Source: Chromatiales bacterium | GTDB lineage: Bacteria; Pseudomonadota; Gammaproteobacteria; Steroidobacterales; GCA-2729495 | Direction: 5' to 3' | NCBI GenBank assembly: GCA_030614035.1 | Contig: JAUWKW010000002.1 | Span: forward strand, 1 to 20,841 | Length of the DNA: 20,841 nt | Shown: positions 16,307-20,841 of the stretch, one piece after another | How the letters are laid out: every line of letters starts with the position of its first letter | Position numbering within the stretch: position 1 is the stretch's first letter | Notes under the pieces: generated by a model | Databases searched by the model: none | What the model was told of the DNA's origin: nothing | What the model saw: the letters and a program-made list of their open reading frames with translations, nothing else | Program-made: the position numbers and the translations under genes

Positions 16307-16894
16307 ATGGACCGGAACTTGGTTGAGCGCATGATCGGAGCAGGCGTGCTGGTCCTGCTGCTGGTTTTGCTGGTGCCCGCCCTGCTTGATGGAAGTCGCG
16401 ATGACGAAGTGGTTTCCGCGATTGTGACTCTTCCCGAACCGGTACTGCGAACTGAAACCATTTATCTGAACGGAACTGAACCACCTCCGGCTGTGCCGAA
16501 TCAGGGCGCGCAGAAAACCCAAGCCGATTTACCACCGCCTGCTAGGATTCAGCCGGCAGCAGCCCAACTCGACCGGCAGCCGGCGCCGATCGCAACATCC
16601 ACCTCCGCCCCGACTGCAGCTTTAGCCGAGGGTTCCGAAGCGACGCCTGACCAGTGGGGCGTGCAACTGGGTAGTTTTTCGAACCGGGAGAATGCCAACC
16701 GGATGGTCAACGACTTGGTCGATCAGGGGTTTCCAGCCCATGTCAGCGTGACCAGCAGCGGCGGGCGATCCATGTACCGCGTTCGTGTCGGTCCCAGGCC
16801 TTCCCGTGCCAGTGCTGCCGAGCTGGCGCGGACCCTGGCCGCTGCCGGCCATGGTGGGATGGTCATGGCACTTGCAGACGAGCCCGGACAATAG
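16307..16894 (+). CDS. dedD: SPOR-domain inner-membrane protein (DedD-like)
   Basis: 195 residues from ATG 16307, with GGGGAG ten bases upstream. A short cytoplasmic N-terminus, one membrane helix at ~10-27 (IGAGVLVLLLVLLVPALL), a Pro/Ala-rich periplasmic linker (~35-110), and a SPOR domain at ~115-188 (QWGVQLGSFSNRENANRMVNDL to YRVRVGPRPSRASAAELA). SPOR domains bind denuded septal glycan, and DedD supports cell constriction. The frame is open back to 16082 inside folC but the upstream translation has no conserved character. The order folC-dedD-cvpA is conserved, which supports the name despite low sequence constraint in the linker. Confidence 0.9.
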   Translation: MDRNLVERMIGAGVLVLLLVLLVPALLDGSRDDEVVSAIVTLPEPVLRTETIYLNGTEPPPAVPNQGAQKTQADLPPPARIQPAAAQLDRQPAPIATSTSAPTAALAEGSEATPDQWGVQLGSFSNRENANRMVNDLVDQGFPAHVSVTSSGGRSMYRVRVGPRPSRASAAELARTLAAAGHGGMVMALADEPGQ

Positions 16895-16902
16895 CCTGGC
16901 GC

Positions 16903-17391
16903 ATGGTTCTTGTTGATTACGTGCTGCTGGCGATCCTGGTCATATCGACCGCCGTCAGTCTGTTGCGGGGGTTCGTCCGGGAAGCCATCTCGCTAGTCAG
17001 CTGGGCCGTTGCGATTTGGTGCGCTTGGCGATTTGGCGGGGCCTTTGCCGAGGCACTGGAGGGCAGTATTGGCTCCATGACGGCCAGATTGTGGGTCGCC
17101 AGGAGTCTGTTGCTGGTCGGGGTTCTGGTTGCGGGGGGGCTGGTGGAATGGCTGGTCGTGTACCTGCTACAAAAGACCGGCTTGACGGGCACCGACCGGG
17201 CCATCGGCACGCTATTCGGTTTTGCCCGTGGAGTCGCCCTGGGCGGTTTACTCGTCGCTGTCCTGCAAACTGGCGGGTTCGAGGCGACGGCTTGGTGGCA
17301 GGACTCGAAGCTGATACCGTATGCGGCGCCCGTGGCGGATGTGCTGCGGGATGCGGCCGAAGAAGGCATGGCATATCTTGATGTCGATTAG
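16903..17391 (+). CDS. cvpA: CvpA family membrane protein
   Basis: 162 residues, typical of CvpA. Four hydrophobic segments are seen at about 5-22, 28-45, 62-85 and 102-120. The CvpA signature SLLRGFVREAISLVSWAVAI follows the first helix. CvpA is needed for colicin V production in E. coli and linked to envelope stress and bile tolerance; its biochemical role is not settled. It begins 8 nt after dedD and is followed by purF after 66 nt, as in E. coli where cvpA and purF share a transcript. Confidence 0.95.
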   Translation: MVLVDYVLLAILVISTAVSLLRGFVREAISLVSWAVAIWCAWRFGGAFAEALEGSIGSMTARLWVARSLLLVGVLVAGGLVEWLVVYLLQKTGLTGTDRAIGTLFGFARGVALGGLLVAVLQTGGFEATAWWQDSKLIPYAAPVADVLRDAAEEGMAYLDVD

Positions 17392-17457
17392 GCCGACGCT
17401 GCCGGATTCGCGCAGGCTCGAGGCGTTTTCCCTTTGCATTGACCCGGAGCAGGCTCT

Positions 17458-19008
17458 GTGTGTGCCATCGTTGGAATCGTAAGCCATCGTCCTGTTAATC
17501 AGGCGATATACGACGCACTGACCGTGTTGCAACATCGAGGTCAGGACGCCGCTGGTATAACGACCGATGACAAGGGCACTCTATGTGTCCGCAAGAGTAA
17601 CGGTCTGGTGCGGGACGTTTTCCAGCAGCGGCATATGACGCGGCTGCGGGGAACAGTTGGCATTGGACATGTCCGATACCCAACTGCCGGCTGGTCAAGT
17701 TCCGACGAGGCACAACCGTTTTACGTCAATTCGCCCTATGGGATCTGCCTGGGGCATAACGGCAACCTGACGAATACCGCTGAGTTGCAGGCAATGCTGG
17801 CTCGCCAGGATAAACGTCATCTCAATACCGGGTCCGACACGGAAGCCTTGTTGAATGTCTTTGCCCACGAGCTGCAAAACCAGCCCGGAGCCGAGTTGAC
17901 GCCGGATGCCGTATTTAATGCGGTGGAGGCTGTGCATAAACGTTGCCGCGGCGGTTACGCGGTAGTCGCAATGATCATCGGTCACGGAATTGTTGCATTT
18001 CGCGATCCTCACGGGATCCGACCGATCGCGTTGGGAAGGCGGGAGAGCCCGGACGGAATCGAACGCATGGTGGCATCCGAGAGTGTGGCGATGGATGCCC
18101 TTGGCTTTGAACTGGAACGCGACATCCTGCCTGGCGAAGCGGTTTTTATTCATAGTGATGGGCAGCTGCACAGCAAACAGTGTGGGCCAAGGCTCGGCTA
18201 TACACCCTGTGTATTTGAGTTTGTCTACTTCGCGCGACCTGATTCAATCATCGACCGGGTATCGGTATATAAATCACGCTTGCGTATGGGAGAACGGCTC
18301 GCGGACAAAATTTTACGGGAACCGGTTTCTCACGATATTGACGTCGTCATACCGATTCCTGATTCGAGCAGCACCAGTGCGCTTGAGGTCGCGCATCGCC
18401 TTGGCGTTAAGTACCGGGAAGGCTTTATAAAAAACCGATATATCGGGCGTACATTTATTATGCCGGGCCGGGAAATGCGCGAGCGTTCAGTGCGCCGTAA
18501 ACTTAATGCAATTGATTTGGAGTTTCGAGGCAAAAACGTGCTGCTGGTAGATGATTCCATTGTCAGGGGCACGACGTCCCAGCAAATTATCGAAATGGCT
18601 CGCGAAGCAGGTTCGAAGAGGGTCTATTTCGCCTCAGCGTCTCCGCCTGTTCGCTACCCAAACGTGTACGGTATTGACATGCCGGCTGCAGATGAACTGA
18701 TAGCGAGTGGTCGGACCGACGAGGAAGTTTGTAAACTGATTGGTGCGGATTGGCTGATTTATCAGGATCTTGGCGATCTGATTCAGGCGGTAAGGTACGA
18801 TAATGGTGAAATAACGAATTTCGATACCTCGTGTTTTTCTGGTGACTACGTAACCGGTGACGTGACCGGTGAATACCTCGGCTATGTCGGCCGAGAACGT
18901 TCGGATGAGGCCAAGGCCAGGCGGGAGGCGCTACGGGCAGTGCGCGATGGCGACGATGATTTTGAATCAGCCGGAACTGGTAACGATTCCGCCGCTGGGG
19001 TAGCTTAG
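17458..19008 (+). CDS. purF: Amidophosphoribosyltransferase
   Basis: 516 residues (E. coli 505). It makes phosphoribosylamine from PRPP and glutamine, the first step of purine synthesis. GTG start with GGAG eight bases upstream; the second codon gives the nucleophile Cys that becomes residue 1 after Met removal ([20 protein letters not shown]). The glutaminase domain shows [10 protein letters not shown] and GHNGNLTNT; the phosphoribosyltransferase domain shows [16 protein letters not shown] and the PRPP loop [14 protein letters not shown]. There is no propeptide or iron-sulfur cysteine set, so it is the E. coli type. I find no convincing PurR operator in the 66-nt gap before it. Confidence 0.98.
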   Translation: MCAIVGIVSHRPVNQAIYDALTVLQHRGQDAAGITTDDKGTLCVRKSNGLVRDVFQQRHMTRLRGTVGIGHVRYPTAGWSSSDEAQPFYVNSPYGICLGHNGNLTNTAELQAMLARQDKRHLNTGSDTEALLNVFAHELQNQPGAELTPDAVFNAVEAVHKRCRGGYAVVAMIIGHGIVAFRDPHGIRPIALGRRESPDGIERMVASESVAMDALGFELERDILPGEAVFIHSDGQLHSKQCGPRLGYTPCVFEFVYFARPDSIIDRVSVYKSRLRMGERLADKILREPVSHDIDVVIPIPDSSSTSALEVAHRLGVKYREGFIKNRYIGRTFIMPGREMRERSVRRKLNAIDLEFRGKNVLLVDDSIVRGTTSQQIIEMAREAGSKRVYFASASPPVRYPNVYGIDMPAADELIASGRTDEEVCKLIGADWLIYQDLGDLIQAVRYDNGEITNFDTSCFSGDYVTGDVTGEYLGYVGRERSDEAKARREALRAVRDGDDDFESAGTGNDSAAGVA

Positions 19009-19030
19009 TTTCTGTTCGACGATCCGTCTT

Positions 19031-19043
19031 CCCGGGCTCCGGG
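19031..19043 (+). promoter_or_regulatory. GC hairpin between purF and the kinase gene
   Basis: CCCGG-GCT-CCGGG, a perfect 5-bp stem with a 3-nt loop, ending directly before the ATG at 19044. No T run follows, so it is not a classical terminator. It could affect use of the 19044 start or mildly attenuate purF read-through. Confidence 0.3.
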
Positions 19044-19064
19044 ATGGAGATTTCTGGACCGCCG

Positions 19065-20285
19065 ATGACGCCAAAATTTTTCATCATTGACGATCATCGG
19101 GACTACCGGTCGTTGCTGGCGCATCACCTTACGACGAACTGGCCTGACGCTGAAATCACCAGCTATGACCCTGTGGCTTCGGGGCGGTTGCCCGATAGCT
19201 TTTCCGGTGCCGGCTGCGATCTAGTCCTTCTGGGCGACCCGGCCGGTCAAGGCAATGCCCTGGAGTGGTTGCGTCAATTTTGCAGCTCACCACAATTCCC
19301 TCCAGTTATTTTCTTTGGCAACGGTGATGAACAACAGATTGTTGAGGCGATCAAGGCGGGTGCGGAGAACTACATTTCGAAGCCAGGACTAGACCACAAT
19401 CAACTGATCGAAATAGTCGGGCAGGCACTTGATGTCCGCAGGAAGGAATTCACGAGCGGGCAGCAATTTGTCATTGAGGGCCAATCCGGGCAACCCGTTC
19501 TCCCCAGCTTAAAGGGATACAAACTGCAGCGATGCCTGTCGTCCGGCAGCATATCCACGGTCTACTTGACCGAGGAACAGGTGACCGGTGAAAAGCGGGC
19601 ATTAAAAATAATGCACCGCCTGCACGACTCCGACGAAATTGCGTTGGACCGCTTTCTCCAGGAATTCGAACTCGTCGGCAAAATCCAGCACGAGAATGTC
19701 GTGAGGATATACGATCTGGGGGTGGCAGATGACCATGCCTATATCGCCATGGAGTACTGTAGTCGCGGGAGCCTCAAACGCCGAATATTGGCTGGCGTGG
19801 AACCGGCGGGCGCCACGCGATTCATGCAGCAAATTGCGGACGCACTTGGCTCAATCCACGCCACGGGTATTTTGCACCGCGACCTAAAGCCGACCAACGT
19901 AATGTTCCGTCAAGACGATAGTCTTGCCGTGATTGACTTTGGTCTCGCTAAGCAGGTGCACCTGCACGCGGAGTTGACCGGGACCGGGCAAATATTCGGT
20001 ACCCCTTACTACATGAGCCCCGAGCAGGGGCATGGAGAACAGGTCGACATACGATCTGATATTTACAGCCTTGGCGTGATCTATTTTGAAATGCTGACCG
20101 GGAAAAAACCGTACGACGGAGACACGGCCATGGCGGTCATCGTGCAGCATCAGAGCGCGCCAATTCCCCGCCTGCCTCCGGAAGTCGCGCAATTTCAGTC
20201 GGTGATTGACCGAATGATGGCGAAACGGCCAGCCGATCGTTTTCCGACTGTCGCGGATCTTTTGGATTGGGTGCCTGCCGCCTAA
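19065..20285 (+). CDS. Receiver domain-Ser/Thr protein kinase fusion
   Basis: 406 residues from ATG 19065; ATG 19044 would add seven. Residues ~3-122 fit a response-regulator receiver: acidic pair Asp9-Asp10 (FIIDDH) and Lys106 (YISKP). The usual LLD phosphoacceptor reads LLGD (55-58), and the Thr/Ser switch position reads FFGNGDE, so phosphorylation is doubtful. A linker (~123-152) leads to a Hanks-type kinase (~153-400): Lys181 in ALKIM, HRDLKPTN with Asp273, DFG Asp291, GTPYYMSPEQ, and DIYSLGVIYFEMLTGKKPY. The Gly-rich loop is degenerate (SSGSISTV). The core catalytic residues are intact, so kinase activity is likely. There is no transmembrane segment or PASTA domain, so it should be cytoplasmic. 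It follows purF on the same strand and converges on lpxH. Its substrate, partners and phosphatase are unknown. Confidence 0.9.
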   Translation: MTPKFFIIDDHRDYRSLLAHHLTTNWPDAEITSYDPVASGRLPDSFSGAGCDLVLLGDPAGQGNALEWLRQFCSSPQFPPVIFFGNGDEQQIVEAIKAGAENYISKPGLDHNQLIEIVGQALDVRRKEFTSGQQFVIEGQSGQPVLPSLKGYKLQRCLSSGSISTVYLTEEQVTGEKRALKIMHRLHDSDEIALDRFLQEFELVGKIQHENVVRIYDLGVADDHAYIAMEYCSRGSLKRRILAGVEPAGATRFMQQIADALGSIHATGILHRDLKPTNVMFRQDDSLAVIDFGLAKQVHLHAELTGTGQIFGTPYYMSPEQGHGEQVDIRSDIYSLGVIYFEMLTGKKPYDGDTAMAVIVQHQSAPIPRLPPEVAQFQSVIDRMMAKRPADRFPTVADLLDWVPAA

Positions 20286-20310
20286 GCCGGCCGGTCAGTC
20301 GCCCAGTCGC

Positions 20311-20841
20311 TCAACGGTAGTCGAGAGTGGTTAATTCCGGGCCTGCGGAGTCCCAGCGCAATATGCTGCCCTGGCTGTACCAGTCTCCGAGGACGATACG
20401 TTGCACATCGCTACCTGCCAGTTTAAAGCGATGGGCGGCCGGCCGGTGCGTGTGGCCATGCACGAGGATTTTCACTGATTCGTCCCGCATGGTCTGTTCC
20501 ACGGCTGCTTGATTGACGTCCATGATCTCTTCGGGCTTCTGGCTGCTGGTGCTCATGCTCTGATCACGCATGTGCTTTGCCAGCGTCCGCCGGGCCGCGA
20601 CCGGTAGTGCCAGGAATACGGCTTGTGTAGCGGGATGGTGGACAAATCGTCTAAACCTTTGATAGTCCTTGTCGTCGGTACCCAGGGTATCGCCATGCAA
20701 AAGCAGCACCGGCTGGTTGTACAGGTCAATTTGCGTGCCGTCGTTGAGAATGCTGACACCGGATTCTGCGGCGAAGCGATCGTCGACCAGGAAATCGCGG
20801 TTACCCGGGATAAAAAAGCAGCGCGTTCCCGAGTCGGTCAA
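20311..20841 (-). CDS. lpxH: UDP-2,3-diacylglucosamine diphosphatase LpxH (N-terminus beyond window)
   Basis: The last 176 or so residues of LpxH (E. coli 240); about 65 N-terminal residues with the first metal ligands (DxH and GD) lie past the right edge. Visible: FIPGNRDFLVDDRFA, LLLHGDTLGTDDKDYQRFR, EIMDVNQAAVEQTM and LVHGHTHRPAAHRF, which carry metallophosphoesterase ligands and the LpxH-specific MDVNQ block. It cleaves UDP-2,3-diacylglucosamine to lipid X in lipid A synthesis at the inner membrane surface, so the host has an LPS outer membrane. The TTG at the very edge is codon context, not a real start. Confidence 0.95.
   Translation of the reverse strand: MTDSGTRCFFIPGNRDFLVDDRFAAESGVSILNDGTQIDLYNQPVLLLHGDTLGTDDKDYQRFRRFVHHPATQAVFLALPVAARRTLAKHMRDQSMSTSSQKPEEIMDVNQAAVEQTMRDESVKILVHGHTHRPAAHRFKLAGSDVQRIVLGDWYSQGSILRWDSAGPELTTLDYR

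Noticed and set aside
17392..17457. Possible PurR operator before purF (GGCGTTTTCCCTTTGC)
   Set aside because: It resembles only half of the palindromic PUR box ACGCAAACGTTTGCGT; the other arm is absent.
1..20841. Mobile elements, tRNA genes, CRISPR arrays
   Set aside because: I looked for transposase-like frames, tRNA T-loop and CCA patterns, and evenly spaced short repeats and saw none; the only tandem repeats are inside coding sequences.

Overview
The window is a chromosomal segment of a gammaproteobacterium with moderately high GC. The evidence is the gene order (asd-fimV-truA-accD-folC-dedD-cvpA-purF, as in Pseudomonas and relatives but without trpF between truA and accD), an EF-P/EpmA pair, LpxH, PrmB and a FimX/FimV polar type IV pilus module. 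I see no insertion sequences, phage genes, tRNAs, rRNAs or CRISPR arrays. Several genes use GTG or TTG starts. The exact lineage cannot be fixed from this window; a marine or sediment group outside the classic model genera is my guess.

Region 1 (1-3803, minus strand) is the most unusual part. A FimX-like REC-PAS-GGDEF-EAL protein with both catalytic motifs eroded lies upstream of a second, divergent FimV-like secreted protein that carries two near-identical LysM-type modules and runs off the left edge. Each of the two genes has a CRP/Vfr-like palindrome in its upstream region. This suggests a cAMP-controlled, c-di-GMP-sensing polarity or pilus unit, separate from the canonical fimV at 10012-13299.

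Region 2 (3804-6733) holds a ~400-nt leader and intergenic stretch, then efp (plus) converging on epmA, whose product modifies EF-P. epmA is directly downstream of psd on the minus strand. A perfect short palindrome sits between psd and the divergent prmB.

Region 3 (6808-19008, plus strand) is a long co-directional run: prmB, aroC, asd, fimV, truA, accD, folC, a SPOR-domain protein (dedD), cvpA and purF. Spacing is tight or overlapping at several junctions. It combines amino acid, fatty acid, folate and purine biosynthesis with ribosome/tRNA modification, polarity and septal functions. A candidate sigma70 promoter inside the end of asd could start a fimV-led transcript.

Region 4 (19065-20841) holds an unusual single-polypeptide fusion of a degenerate response-regulator receiver to a eukaryotic-type Ser/Thr kinase, converging on lpxH, whose N-terminus lies beyond the right edge.
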